From: Ruegeria sp. R14_0
GTDB taxonomy: Bacteria; Pseudomonadota; Alphaproteobacteria; Rhodobacterales; Rhodobacteraceae
Assembly: GCF_017743975.1 (NCBI RefSeq)
Contig: NZ_JAGHRC010000009.1
Span: 1-64,000 of the forward strand
Direction: 5' to 3'
Length of the DNA stretch: 64,000 nucleotides
Under the pieces are notes generated by a model. It had not been told where the DNA came from, made no database searches, and was given only the letters and a program-made list of their open reading frames with translations. Made by a program: the position numbers and the translations under genes. Positions 45,922-54,599 of this stretch are shown here, piece by piece (position 1 is the stretch's first letter; every line of letters begins with the position of its first letter).

Positions 45922-47022
45922 ATGAAACCACAGACCGAAGCCGAACTGGCCCAGATGGTGGCCGGGCTGAATGAACCGGTGCATATCCAGGGCGGCGGCA
46001 CGCGGGGCGTTGCCGGTCCGGAAATTACAATTGAAACAAGCGGGCTCAGCGGGATCACGCTGTACGAACCCGGCGCGCTGACACTTGTCGCGCAAGCCGG
46101 AACGCCGGTCGCTGAAATTGAGGCCGCTCTGGATGCCGAGGGCCAGCAACTGGCCTTTGAGCCCATCGATCATCGTGGCCTGCTTGGAAAAAGCGGAACG
46201 CCCACCATCGGGGGCGTCGTTGCAGCCAACATCTCGGGGCCGCGACGGATACAGGCCGGGGCGTGCCGTGATTTCCTGCTTGGCGTACGTTATGTCGACG
46301 GCATGGGGCAGATCGTCAAGAATGGTGGCCGTGTCATGAAAAACGTGACCGGCTATGATCTGGTCAAGCTGATGGCAGGATCCTGGGGGACATTGGGCGT
46401 TTTGACAGAAGTGTCCTTGAAAGTGCTTCCTAAACCCGAGGCATCGGCGACTCTGTCCGTTCAGGCCCCAGACGCGGCGGCTGGAGTCCAGGCGCTGTCG
46501 GCGGCGCTGAAATCCCCGTACGAAGTCAGCGGAGCGGCCTATGATCCAGACGCGGGGCAGGCCTTGCTGCGTCTTGAGGGGTTTGAGGCCTCGGTCACTT
46601 ACAGGTCCGATCAACTGAAATCGGCGTTGTCGGATTACGGAGATGTCGCTGAGATCACGGGTTCGGCCGACATTTGGACCGGACTGCGTGATGTGTCTGC
46701 CTTTCACAACCAGAACGGCGACGTGTGGCGGATTTCGGTCAAACCCACTGATGGGCCTGACATAGCCGCACGCGTTAATGCGGACAGGTTGCTGTTTGAC
46801 TGGGGCGGTGGGTTGATTTGGGCCTTGGTGCCCGAAGGGACCGATCTGCGCGCCCGTTTAGGGGTATTTGAAGGCCATGCATCGATTGTGCGTGCGCAGG
46901 CTGACACAGTGGAAAGATTGGGGCGGTTCCATCCCGAAGATACTGGCATTGCGGCTCTAACAAACGGGATTAGACAAAGATTCGATCCCCGTGGCGTCTT
47001 TAGTCCGGGGCTTATGGGGTAG
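45922..47022 (+). CDS. glcE: Glycolate oxidase subunit E
   Basis: A 366-residue FAD-binding subunit. VHIQGGGTRGVAGPEITIETSGLSGITLYEPG and the PTIGGVVAANISGPRRIQAGACRDFLLGVRYVDGMG block are GlcE-like; the C-terminal half is shorter than that of GlcD. It forms the complex with GlcD and GlcF. The gene lies between glcD and glcF with gaps of 25 and 4 bases, so the three are one operon. Confidence 0.93.
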   Translation: MKPQTEAELAQMVAGLNEPVHIQGGGTRGVAGPEITIETSGLSGITLYEPGALTLVAQAGTPVAEIEAALDAEGQQLAFEPIDHRGLLGKSGTPTIGGVVAANISGPRRIQAGACRDFLLGVRYVDGMGQIVKNGGRVMKNVTGYDLVKLMAGSWGTLGVLTEVSLKVLPKPEASATLSVQAPDAAAGVQALSAALKSPYEVSGAAYDPDAGQALLRLEGFEASVTYRSDQLKSALSDYGDVAEITGSADIWTGLRDVSAFHNQNGDVWRISVKPTDGPDIAARVNADRLLFDWGGGLIWALVPEGTDLRARLGVFEGHASIVRAQADTVERLGRFHPEDTGIAALTNGIRQRFDPRGVFSPGLMG

Positions 47023-47026
47023 GGCA

Positions 47027-48346
47027 ATGCAGACGACATTCACCGAAAAACAACTGCAAGATCCGGCGATCCAGCGTTCGAATGAGATCCTGCGCAACTG
47101 TGTCCATTGCGGGTTTTGCACGGCCACCTGCCCCACCTATCAGGTGCTGGGCGACGAATTGGACAGCCCGCGCGGCCGCATCTACCTAATCAAGGACATG
47201 CTGGAAAATGAGCGTGTGCCCGATGAGAAAACGGTCAAACACATCGACCGGTGCCTGTCTTGTCTGGCCTGCATGTCTACCTGCCCGTCGGGTGTGCATT
47301 ATATGCATCTGGTCGATCACGCGCGGGAATACATTGAAGAGAATTACAAACGCCCCTTCTCGGACCGCGCTTTGCGCTGGGTGCTGGCGCGGATTCTGCC
47401 CTATCCCATGCGGTTCCGCTGGGCGTTGATCGGGGCGAAACTGGGGCGTCCGTTTCGCTTTTTGATGCCGGATGCCCGGTTGCGCGCGATGCTGGACATG
47501 GCGCCGAAACATATCCCGCCGGTCAGCCGAAATGACGATCCGCAGAGTTTCCCTGCCAAAGACACACGGCGCAAGCGCGTTGCTCTGATGACAGGCTGTG
47601 CGCAGAAAGCTTTGAATACAGACATCAATGACGCAACAATTCGCCTGTTGACCCGGCTAGGGTGCGAGGTCGTTGTGGCCGAAGGGGCGGGGTGTTGCGG
47701 GGCCTTGACCCATCACATGGGCAAAACCAATGAAAGCCATAAGGCCGCAGAAGCCAATATTAGAGCCTGGATCGGTGAAATGGCCGGGGATGGGCTGGAT
47801 GCGATCGTCATAAATACCTCGGGTTGCGGCACGACGGTCAAGGATTACGGCCATATGTTCCGCAATGCCCCGTTAGCAGACGACGCCGCGAAGGTTTCTG
47901 CAATCGCCATGGACATCAGTGAACTGCTGATGCAACTCGATCTGCCGGAAGGCGAGAGTCAGGAGATGATCGTCGCCTATCACGCAGCCTGTTCTCTGCA
48001 ACACGGGCAACAGATCAAGACTCACCCCAAAACACTATTAAAAACGGCCGGTTTCACCGTGTTAGAGCCTGCTGACAGCCATTTGTGCTGCGGCAGCGCA
48101 GGGACATACAACCTGATGCAGCCCGAGATTTCCGGGAAGCTGAAACAGCGCAAGGTCAAAACGCTTGAGGCGAAAAATCCCAATGTGATCGCCGCGGGCA
48201 ACATCGGCTGCATGATGCAGATTGGGTCGGGCACCCAGGTTCCGGTCGTGCATACCGTTGAGTTGCTGGATTGGGCAACGGGTGGACCGAAGCCCAGAGC
48301 CCTTGATGCGCAGCCGCAAACGCCAGATGTTCCGATCCTGAAATAG
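47027..48346 (+). CDS. glcF: Glycolate oxidase iron-sulfur subunit
   Basis: A 439-residue protein with two 4Fe-4S motifs (CVHCGFCTATCPTY near residue 25, CLSCLACMSTCPSG near 78) and two CCG-type cysteine blocks (GAGCCGALTHH and HLCCGSAGTYN). It passes electrons from the flavin subunits toward the quinone pool. The start at 47027 lies 4 bases after the glcE stop, behind AGGG; an earlier start overlaps glcE. Confidence 0.94.
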   Translation: MQTTFTEKQLQDPAIQRSNEILRNCVHCGFCTATCPTYQVLGDELDSPRGRIYLIKDMLENERVPDEKTVKHIDRCLSCLACMSTCPSGVHYMHLVDHAREYIEENYKRPFSDRALRWVLARILPYPMRFRWALIGAKLGRPFRFLMPDARLRAMLDMAPKHIPPVSRNDDPQSFPAKDTRRKRVALMTGCAQKALNTDINDATIRLLTRLGCEVVVAEGAGCCGALTHHMGKTNESHKAAEANIRAWIGEMAGDGLDAIVINTSGCGTTVKDYGHMFRNAPLADDAAKVSAIAMDISELLMQLDLPEGESQEMIVAYHAACSLQHGQQIKTHPKTLLKTAGFTVLEPADSHLCCGSAGTYNLMQPEISGKLKQRKVKTLEAKNPNVIAAGNIGCMMQIGSGTQVPVVHTVELLDWATGGPKPRALDAQPQTPDVPILK

Positions 48347-48432
48347 GCTGATGCACACGCGCATCACTTTCCCTGCGAATGCGAATGGGGCGTCATCGCC
48401 CTATTTTTGCCCCACCGGCGGCGTAGCAAGAT

Positions 48433-49254
48433 ATGCCAACAGCAAAGCCGGAGAGCCGTTTGCGAAATTGGATCATAGCATTGGCGATGGCTTTGGTGCC
48501 GATGAGCGCCGCAGCACAGGACACCGGGCTGAAAAGTCTGGATACCACAGATGCTGGCCGTGCGTGGATGGCCGTAGGTCGCCTGGATATCAAAAACGGT
48601 GCCGGGTTTTGTACCGGTACATTGATCGCTCCGACGCTGGTCCTGACGGCCGCGCATTGCCTGTTTGACAAGGTGACCGGCCAGCGGATCGACCTGGCTG
48701 ACGTTGAGTTTCTGGCGGCTTGGCGACTTGGGCGTGCCTCGGCTTACCGGGCGGCGCGGCGGGCCGTGATCCACCCGGAATACGAATACAGCGTCGAAGG
48801 AAGCGCTGCGCGTATCTACAACGACATCGCGCTGATCGAACTGTGGCAACCGATCCGAAACACAACCGTTATCCCGTTTGAGACAGGAAAACGCCCCTCA
48901 CGCGGGGCCGAGGTTGGGGTCGTGTCCTATGCGCAAGATCGGTCCGAGGCTCCTTCGCTGCAAGAGGTATGCTCAGTCATGACCCGTCGTTCCAACGTTC
49001 TGATCATGTCCTGCGACGTGGAGTTTGGATCGTCCGGTGCCCCAGTGTTTTCATTCGAAGGGGACCAGCCTCGCATCGTGTCCGTGGTTGCGGCCAAGGC
49101 CGAGTTCAACGGTCAGCGCGTGTCCGTCGGCACCGCGGTCGAAGACTCGCTTGAGCTATTGCAGGCCGAGCTGTCGGCGGGACGCGGTTTCAGGGCTTCG
49201 TCACCGCAAGCGGGGGCCAACCGCAATATTGGTGCAAGGTTCATCAAACCATGA
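48433..49254 (+). CDS. Secreted trypsin-like serine protease (first of a pair)
   Basis: A 273-residue S1-family protein with a signal peptide (LRNWIIALAMALVPMSAAA-QD). The triad is visible: His in LTAAHC, Asp in YNDIALIEL and Ser in FGSSGAPVF. GFCTGTLIAPTLVLTAAHCLFD is the usual context. It is exported and may cleave or, given the minimal domain, sense envelope proteins. The second protease gene overlaps its stop by 4 bases (ATGA). The pair are paralogues with shared GRLDI, FCTGTLIA and SCDVEFGSSG-type segments. Confidence 0.87.
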   Translation: MPTAKPESRLRNWIIALAMALVPMSAAAQDTGLKSLDTTDAGRAWMAVGRLDIKNGAGFCTGTLIAPTLVLTAAHCLFDKVTGQRIDLADVEFLAAWRLGRASAYRAARRAVIHPEYEYSVEGSAARIYNDIALIELWQPIRNTTVIPFETGKRPSRGAEVGVVSYAQDRSEAPSLQEVCSVMTRRSNVLIMSCDVEFGSSGAPVFSFEGDQPRIVSVVAAKAEFNGQRVSVGTAVEDSLELLQAELSAGRGFRASSPQAGANRNIGARFIKP

Positions 49255-50066
49255 TTCAACGGGTTCTGACTATTCTTCTGCTTCTGTCCATTTCATCCAC
49301 CGCATCTTACGCCCAAGCCGCCAAACGTAAACTGACCGACCGTGAAGATTTGTACGGCTGGGAGGCGGTCGGTCGTCTGGACATCGGAACTCAGGGGTTT
49401 TGCACCGGTACACTGATTGCACAGGATCTGGTTTTGACCGCTGCGCATTGCGCGCTGGACAAGGCCACCGGCAAGCCATACCCGCCGGGCAAGGTCACCT
49501 TCCGCGCCGGGCTGAGTGGCGATAACGCCCTTGCTGATCGCAAAGTGGTTCAAATCGCGGCGCATCCAGATTTCAAAGCCAATGGGGCGGTGTCTGCTCC
49601 GCGCGTGCGCTTGGATGTGGCTCTGATGCGGTTGGAATCGCCGATTCCTTATTCCATCGCAGACCCCTTTGCCCTGCATCAGGGGAACGTCGCCGGAAAT
49701 GAGGTTAGCCTTGCGTCCTACGGGCGCGGGCGGGCCGAGGCAATTACTCGCGAAAGATCCTGCCGCATTTTGAACCGGAGTGACGGTTTGATCACCTTCA
49801 ACTGCGACATCACTTTTGGCTCGTCTGGCTCGGCACTGCTGGCCCGAAACGGATCGCGCTGGCAGATTCTTTCGGTCGTGTCCGCGGTCGGGACGAACGG
49901 GCGTCAAAAGGTGGGGTTCGGCATGGAACTGTCGGGAATCGTGGCGGATCTCAAGGCCGATCTGCGGCGCGATGCCCCGCGCCCAAAGGCAAATATCCGC
50001 CGGTTGCAGGTCGGTTCCGGCAAGTCCAGTTCGGGCGCAAAATTCATCAGCTCCGGCGGGGGTTGA
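49251..50066 (+). CDS. Secreted trypsin-like serine protease (second of a pair)
   Basis: A 271-residue paralogue of the preceding protease, with a signal peptide (MIQRVLTILLLLSISSTASYA). Triad residues are His in LTAAHC, Asp in RLDVALMRL and Ser in FGSSGSALL. Its end (SGKSSSGAKFISSGGG) parallels the NIGARFIKP end of its neighbour, so both carry the same short C-terminal tail. The ATG overlaps the previous stop, so the two are made together in fixed ratio. The substrate is unknown. Confidence 0.87.
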   Translation: MIQRVLTILLLLSISSTASYAQAAKRKLTDREDLYGWEAVGRLDIGTQGFCTGTLIAQDLVLTAAHCALDKATGKPYPPGKVTFRAGLSGDNALADRKVVQIAAHPDFKANGAVSAPRVRLDVALMRLESPIPYSIADPFALHQGNVAGNEVSLASYGRGRAEAITRERSCRILNRSDGLITFNCDITFGSSGSALLARNGSRWQILSVVSAVGTNGRQKVGFGMELSGIVADLKADLRRDAPRPKANIRRLQVGSGKSSSGAKFISSGGG

Positions 50067-50188
50067 ACTCAATCAAATCGCTACCCATGTGAACTGTACC
50101 GGGTCGCCAAAGACGGGGCCCGGATCAACCCGATGCCCGTCCAAATGGAGGGCAGAATACAGATCGCTCTGATATGAGGATATGACAC

Positions 50189-50656
50189 ATGCGTAGTTTT
50201 GATTTTGCACCCCTGCACCGTGCCACCGTTGGTTTCGACCAGATTGCCGACATGATGGATCGCGTGCTGACCAATGACGTGGCTCAGCCGAGCTACCCGC
50301 CCTATAACATCGAAAAAACCGATGCCGATACCTATCGCATTTCGGTTGCCGTCGCCGGTTTTTCGGAAAATGACCTGTCGGTCGAAGTGAAGGAAAACGC
50401 TCTGATCGTGGCCGGCAAGAAAGCCGCCGAAGACAAAGAGCGCAGCTATCTGCACCGTGGCATCGCCACCCGCGCGTTCGAACGCCGCTTTGCGCTGGCC
50501 GATCACGTGCGTGTCACCGGCGCCAGCCATGAGGACGGCATGCTGAACATCGACCTTAAGCGCGAGGTGCCCGAAGCCCTGAAACCGCGCCGGATCGAGA
50601 TCACATCGGCTAAGGCCATCGAAAAGGATGTGGTCGACGCCAAAGCCGTGAACTAA
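50189..50656 (+). CDS. Small heat-shock protein, Hsp20/IbpA type
   Basis: A 155-residue small heat-shock protein. YPPYNIEKTDADTYRISVAVAGFSENDLSVEVKENALIVAGKK and the YLHRGIATRAFERRFALADHV segment form the alpha-crystallin domain in the IbpA form. It holds unfolded proteins for refolding. A TGAGGATATGACAC leader precedes the ATG; I do not see a clear sigma-32 promoter. A strong terminator follows. Confidence 0.94.
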   Translation: MRSFDFAPLHRATVGFDQIADMMDRVLTNDVAQPSYPPYNIEKTDADTYRISVAVAGFSENDLSVEVKENALIVAGKKAAEDKERSYLHRGIATRAFERRFALADHVRVTGASHEDGMLNIDLKREVPEALKPRRIEITSAKAIEKDVVDAKAVN

Positions 50657-50706
50657 GGCGACCTGATACGCCGCGATAATCGTTCCTCTCTGGATTATCG
50701 CACCAT

Positions 50707-50744
50707 ACGCCCCGCGTTCCTCCAGACGCGGGGCGTTGTTTTTT
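50707..50744 (+). terminator. Terminator after the hsp20 gene
   Basis: ACGCCCCGCG at 50707-50716 pairs with CGCGGGGCGT at 50727-50736 around a 10-base loop, followed by TGTTTTTT. It closes the hsp20 transcript. Confidence 0.85.
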
Positions 50745-50851
50745 GTTGAATTGGGATGTCCGCTTTGCGGACAAAGCAGGCCGTCACATCCGCACAATTT
50801 GGTGGTTTTGGGCTCTCAGTATAAATTCGAAGAAAATGGGGGGAGGGAACG

Positions 50852-52135
50852 ATGAAAACACTATGCTATTTCTGCGCCTTAGCATTTGCGGGTGCGGCTT
50901 TTGCGCAGGACAACACAGTCGAAGGACGGCCGATGACCGCAGCCGAGATGGGGATCATGCAAGGGACACCTCCTACTCGAACCATCGATATTTCTGCTTG
51001 GGACAAAGGCCCGGACAATCGTTGGGCGTTTCAACATATCAGCGAGTTCCTGCACGTCGCAAATATCAGCCGTGGTTCAGGACCGGCCGCGCCTCTCAAT
51101 CTCGCGCCTCAAGACCTCTCAGGGCTTCAGTTTGACGGCTTAGACGGTCAACCGATGACAGTCGCGGAAATGCTCGTCCGGACGTATACCGATGGTTTCA
51201 TCGTTCTGCACAATGGCGATATCGTCTTTGAAAAGTACTTCAATGGAATGACACCGGACACGAGGCACCTTCTGATGTCCGTGTCGAAATCCGTTACAGG
51301 AACTCTGGCTGGGGTACTCGTGAATGACGGACGACTGAACCCGACGGCGATGGTCACGGACTACATCCCGGAGATGGAGGGCGCTCCGGGTTTTGGCGAT
51401 GCGACGGTTCGGCAAGTTCTTGATATGACAACCTCTATCGTCTTCAGCGAGGACTACGCCGACCCTGAAGCAGAGGTTGTCGCACACGAGGCCTCAACAG
51501 CTTGGCGCGGTGAAAATGCACCCATGGCCGAGGAAGGGGTCTATGCCTTTGCCACTACCATTGAAAAAGACACGTCGCGACCACACGGTCAGCAGTTCCA
51601 ATATGCATCGATCAACACCGACGTTCTTGGCTGGTTAATCGAAAGAGCTTCGGGACAGCGGTTTGCGGACTACATGAGCACCGCGATCTGGTCGCAGCTT
51701 GGAGTCGACCACGATGGCCAAATCACAGTCGACTACAAGGGCGCCGCAGCCGCGAACGGCGGATTCGTTCTGACTCTGCGCGACCTTGCTAGGTTCTCAC
51801 AAATGGTTCTGGACGACGGATTCTACAATGGCCGCCAGATTGTGCCGTCAGGGTGGATCGACGATATCCGTTTTAATGGGGACAACTCGGCTTGGCAGCC
51901 AACAAGCTATTCTAAGACTTGGCCCGACGGTTTCTATCGAAATCAGTGGTATGTGACCAAGGACGACCACGGTTCGTTCTTCGCCGTCGGAGTCAATGGT
52001 CAGCACATCTGGATTAATCCCACTACGCGAACAGCAATTGTTAAGTTCTCATCGCTTCCAGTAAGTGCAGACAAGGAGAATATCGCGTTGGGTTGGGCTG
52101 CAATGGATGCGATCTCACGCTCATTTCAGGAGTAG
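50852..52135 (+). CDS. Serine hydrolase, beta-lactamase class C fold
   Basis: A 427-residue exported protein with a signal peptide (MKTLCYFCALAFAGAAFA-QD). The fold's nucleophile motif is SVSK (in LLMSVSKSVTGTLAG), and FQYASINTDVLGWLIE gives the second motif. The third, near GVNGQHIWINP, resembles the HxG-type box of esterase relatives. Such proteins act as esterases or peptidases on small substrates in the periplasm; beta-lactam hydrolysis is not implied. The gene is visibly A+T-richer than its neighbours and is flanked by two strong terminators, which may point to acquisition by transfer. GGGGGGAGG precedes the ATG. Confidence 0.85.
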   Translation: MKTLCYFCALAFAGAAFAQDNTVEGRPMTAAEMGIMQGTPPTRTIDISAWDKGPDNRWAFQHISEFLHVANISRGSGPAAPLNLAPQDLSGLQFDGLDGQPMTVAEMLVRTYTDGFIVLHNGDIVFEKYFNGMTPDTRHLLMSVSKSVTGTLAGVLVNDGRLNPTAMVTDYIPEMEGAPGFGDATVRQVLDMTTSIVFSEDYADPEAEVVAHEASTAWRGENAPMAEEGVYAFATTIEKDTSRPHGQQFQYASINTDVLGWLIERASGQRFADYMSTAIWSQLGVDHDGQITVDYKGAAAANGGFVLTLRDLARFSQMVLDDGFYNGRQIVPSGWIDDIRFNGDNSAWQPTSYSKTWPDGFYRNQWYVTKDDHGSFFAVGVNGQHIWINPTTRTAIVKFSSLPVSADKENIALGWAAMDAISRSFQE

Positions 52136-52227
52136 TCGGGAAACCCGGCATTTTCCCTTTTGAAGCCACAGACAATACGGCACTTCGAGCGTCTGCTTCG
52201 TGCTCAAATCTGACCTCTGAAGTCAAT

Positions 52228-52255
52228 TGACCCCGCACAATTTCGTGCGGGGTCA
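52228..52255. terminator. Bidirectional terminator
   Basis: TGACCCCGCAC at 52228-52238 pairs perfectly with GTGCGGGGTCA at 52245-52255 around AATTTC. It sits between the convergent serine-hydrolase and phytase-like genes. Confidence 0.8.
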
Positions 52256-52275
52256 TTAAGGGTTTTGTCAGTGAA

Positions 52276-54459
52276 TTAATTCCCAGCCGAAACCGATCCA
52301 ATCGACCAGAACATCGTCTCGCCCGAGGCATCGTCGACGCCGTCATTGTCGGTCATCACGAACGCTTCACCAGAGGGCAGGATGGCCAGACCTTCGATTT
52401 TGTCCAGAACGTAACCGCCGGTCGAGGTCAGGTCGGGCAGCAAGTCACGGACCTCTTCCTTGCTGACGACAGGCAGGTCTCCACCCAGCGGGGCGGGGGT
52501 CATCTCGGAAAGCGGAATGCGGTAGATCTTTTTGGTTACCGCGCGGTGGTCGTGCTGATTGTCGCGCTCGATGACATAGACATGGTCGCCGAAGGCCACG
52601 ATTTCCGACAGCCCAACCCAGCCTGTTTCCGGGTCGGCTTTGGGATAGTGCACGGCCCCCCATTCCTTGGTGTCCAGATTGTAGGCAACCAGCTTAACGT
52701 GGTTTTCCGGATCATCCTTCCACTCGCGCTGAACGGCCATCCACAGGGTGTCGCCGACCTTGGTGATGCCTTCGAAACCAAAGCGTTTCTCAACGGCCAT
52801 AAGCTCCGGCGGCAGGCCGATCTCGCCCTTGCGATCCTTGATCTTTCCCTCGGCAGAGACATGGTAGATCGCGTGCGGGATGACACGGTCGGTGCGCCCT
52901 TCGGAGGCGACGTAGAAGCCACCCTTGCCGTCCAGCGTGATGCCCTCAAGGTCCAGCTTCTGGGCCGGGTTGCCGTCCTGACGGTGGATGCGGATCACGT
53001 CGACGATGCGGGCCGGTTGCTGGCTGGGGTCGATCTTGAAGATCGAGGGCTGGAAGCCGTAGAAGCTGTCATTGACCGCATAGATCATGCCATCTTCGTC
53101 CGCGACCAGACCGGACAGCGCACCCCAACCGATCAGCTCATCCGCGCCTGCAGAGGTCAGATGCGGATAGTTGGCGGGGGCGTCCTGGTACTCAAAGATC
53201 GACACATGCGCGCGCGGGCCGCCATCCTCGATCAGGTCTTTTTCATTGGCCGAGATCAGCAGGTTGCGATCCGGGATCGCTACATAACCTTCCGGTCCAA
53301 CGCCCGAGGGCAGCAGCTGTTTCAGAACCGGGTTCGCCGGATCGGTGGCGTCATACACGCCCACGACCGAGGCGCGCTCGGCCCCCACAAAGATCATCGG
53401 CGTATCGCCAAAGGTGGCTGCGGTCACGCTTTCCGGTTCAACCCCTTTGCTGTCCGAGCGTTTGTCGGGGTAGTGGCCGATCTGGATGATGGCTTTCTCG
53501 AAATCGGTGCCGTTCTCGTAAACAACGGTTCCGTCCTTGTGGAAGATCGTCCAGCCACGAGAACCGCCTTCATAATCGCCTTCATTGGCGGTGGCGAAGT
53601 GATTGTCATCGATCCACTTCACCGCATCCGGCTCACGCAGGCGGCCCGGCTGATTTTCGGTGAAGATCAGCGCGCCGCGTTCGTCGGTGGCGTCGATGCC
53701 TTCCAGATCCACGCTGCCAGCCGAGAAATGGCTGATCACGTTGCCGTCTTTGTCCACGACCGCGACGTGGTTGTTTTCCTGCAGTGTGATGACGGTTTCG
53801 CCCAGACCGTTGATGTCCACGAACTCCGGTTCTGGATCAGTTGGGGCGACGTCGGCCAGACCGGTCAGCACGGCCATCTTCATACCTGCGCAATCCAGTG
53901 CGCCGTCTTTCAACGGAACCATAGCCAGCGACCCGGCAGGCAGTTGCGGGATGACGCCGTCGTTTAGGTCTTCGTCACGCTCGTTTTCGATCGCCACGGC
54001 GACAAAGCTGCCATCGGGGGCGATGGCGACGCTGTCAGGCTGACCGCCCAGATCACAGGCGCCGGTTTCGGCCTTGCCCGCGATGTCGACGGAAATCAGT
54101 TTGCCCGACGGGGCGGTGTAACTTTCCGATGTGTTCACACCGACAAAAGCAGTCGCGCCAACGATCCCAACCGAGGTCGGCTCACCGCCCACCTCCATCG
54201 CGCCCAGCGGGGCCGGGTTCGCAGGGTCCGTGATGTCGACCATGCCGATGACACCCAACGGGCTGTCGGTATAGACCAGAGTCATCCCGTCAGCGGTCGC
54301 TGCGATAATCTCGGGTGACGTTTCACGGGTGGTATCGGCCCCTTCGGCCATATTCTTGACGACGGGGAAAGATGCAATTCGGTTGAAGTTCATCTCTGCC
54401 GCAGCCTGACCGGCAGTCAGGGCAAGGGCAGATGTCAGGCAGACAAAGCGCAACGACAT
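52276..54459 (-). CDS. Secreted protein with esterase-like-activity-of-phytase domain
   Basis: A 727-residue exported protein with signal peptide (MSLRFVCLTSALALTAGQAAA-EM). The first half looks like a beta-propeller of repeated DxxDPxNP and GxTAFVGVN-type strands. The C-terminal half (GFQPSIFKIDPSQQPARIVDV, LDLEGITLDGKGGFYVASEGR, FGFEGITKVGDTLWMAVQ, KIEGLAILPSGEAFVMTDND) matches the phytase esterase-like domain (PF13449). It probably hydrolyses organic phosphate esters outside the cytoplasm. The start at 54459 follows AGAGAGGATAC; a longer frame adds ten residues with no signal peptide logic. A PHO-box-like repeat lies upstream, which agrees with phosphate-starvation control. Confidence 0.82.
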   Translation of the reverse strand: MSLRFVCLTSALALTAGQAAAEMNFNRIASFPVVKNMAEGADTTRETSPEIIAATADGMTLVYTDSPLGVIGMVDITDPANPAPLGAMEVGGEPTSVGIVGATAFVGVNTSESYTAPSGKLISVDIAGKAETGACDLGGQPDSVAIAPDGSFVAVAIENERDEDLNDGVIPQLPAGSLAMVPLKDGALDCAGMKMAVLTGLADVAPTDPEPEFVDINGLGETVITLQENNHVAVVDKDGNVISHFSAGSVDLEGIDATDERGALIFTENQPGRLREPDAVKWIDDNHFATANEGDYEGGSRGWTIFHKDGTVVYENGTDFEKAIIQIGHYPDKRSDSKGVEPESVTAATFGDTPMIFVGAERASVVGVYDATDPANPVLKQLLPSGVGPEGYVAIPDRNLLISANEKDLIEDGGPRAHVSIFEYQDAPANYPHLTSAGADELIGWGALSGLVADEDGMIYAVNDSFYGFQPSIFKIDPSQQPARIVDVIRIHRQDGNPAQKLDLEGITLDGKGGFYVASEGRTDRVIPHAIYHVSAEGKIKDRKGEIGLPPELMAVEKRFGFEGITKVGDTLWMAVQREWKDDPENHVKLVAYNLDTKEWGAVHYPKADPETGWVGLSEIVAFGDHVYVIERDNQHDHRAVTKKIYRIPLSEMTPAPLGGDLPVVSKEEVRDLLPDLTSTGGYVLDKIEGLAILPSGEAFVMTDNDGVDDASGETMFWSIGSVSAGN

Positions 54460-54518
54460 CGGTTGGTATCCTCTCTTGCTTGGATGCAAGGGGGATGACC
54501 GCCGGTCATTGCAGGGAT

Positions 54519-54547
54519 GTGACGTTTTGTTTGCAGTTTTGTGACAA
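54519..54547 (-). promoter_or_regulatory. PHO-box-like triple repeat
   Basis: On the minus strand three 7-mers lie at an exact 11-base period: TTGTCAC, CTGCAAA and ACGTCAC, with A-rich 4-base spacers. PhoB boxes are CTGTCAT-type 7-mers at 11-base period. The site lies 60-88 bases before the phytase-like gene start. The match is good in spacing and partial in sequence. Confidence 0.5.
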
Positions 54548-54550
54548 ACG

Positions 54551-54584
54551 AAAAGCCCCAGCGCTGTGCACCGGGGCTTTTTTG
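54551..54584 (-). terminator. Terminator after gabD
   Basis: AAAAGCCCC at 54551-54559 and GGGGCTTTT at 54573-54581 pair around a 13-base loop. On the minus strand it lies just after the gabD stop. The upstream region of the phytase-like gene begins directly after it. Confidence 0.8.
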
Positions 54585-54599
54585 TAAAGTCGTCTCAGA

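Noticed and set aside
50067..50188. Sigma-32 type heat-shock promoter before hsp20
   Set aside because: No CTTG and CCCCAT pair with suitable spacing is visible in this gap.
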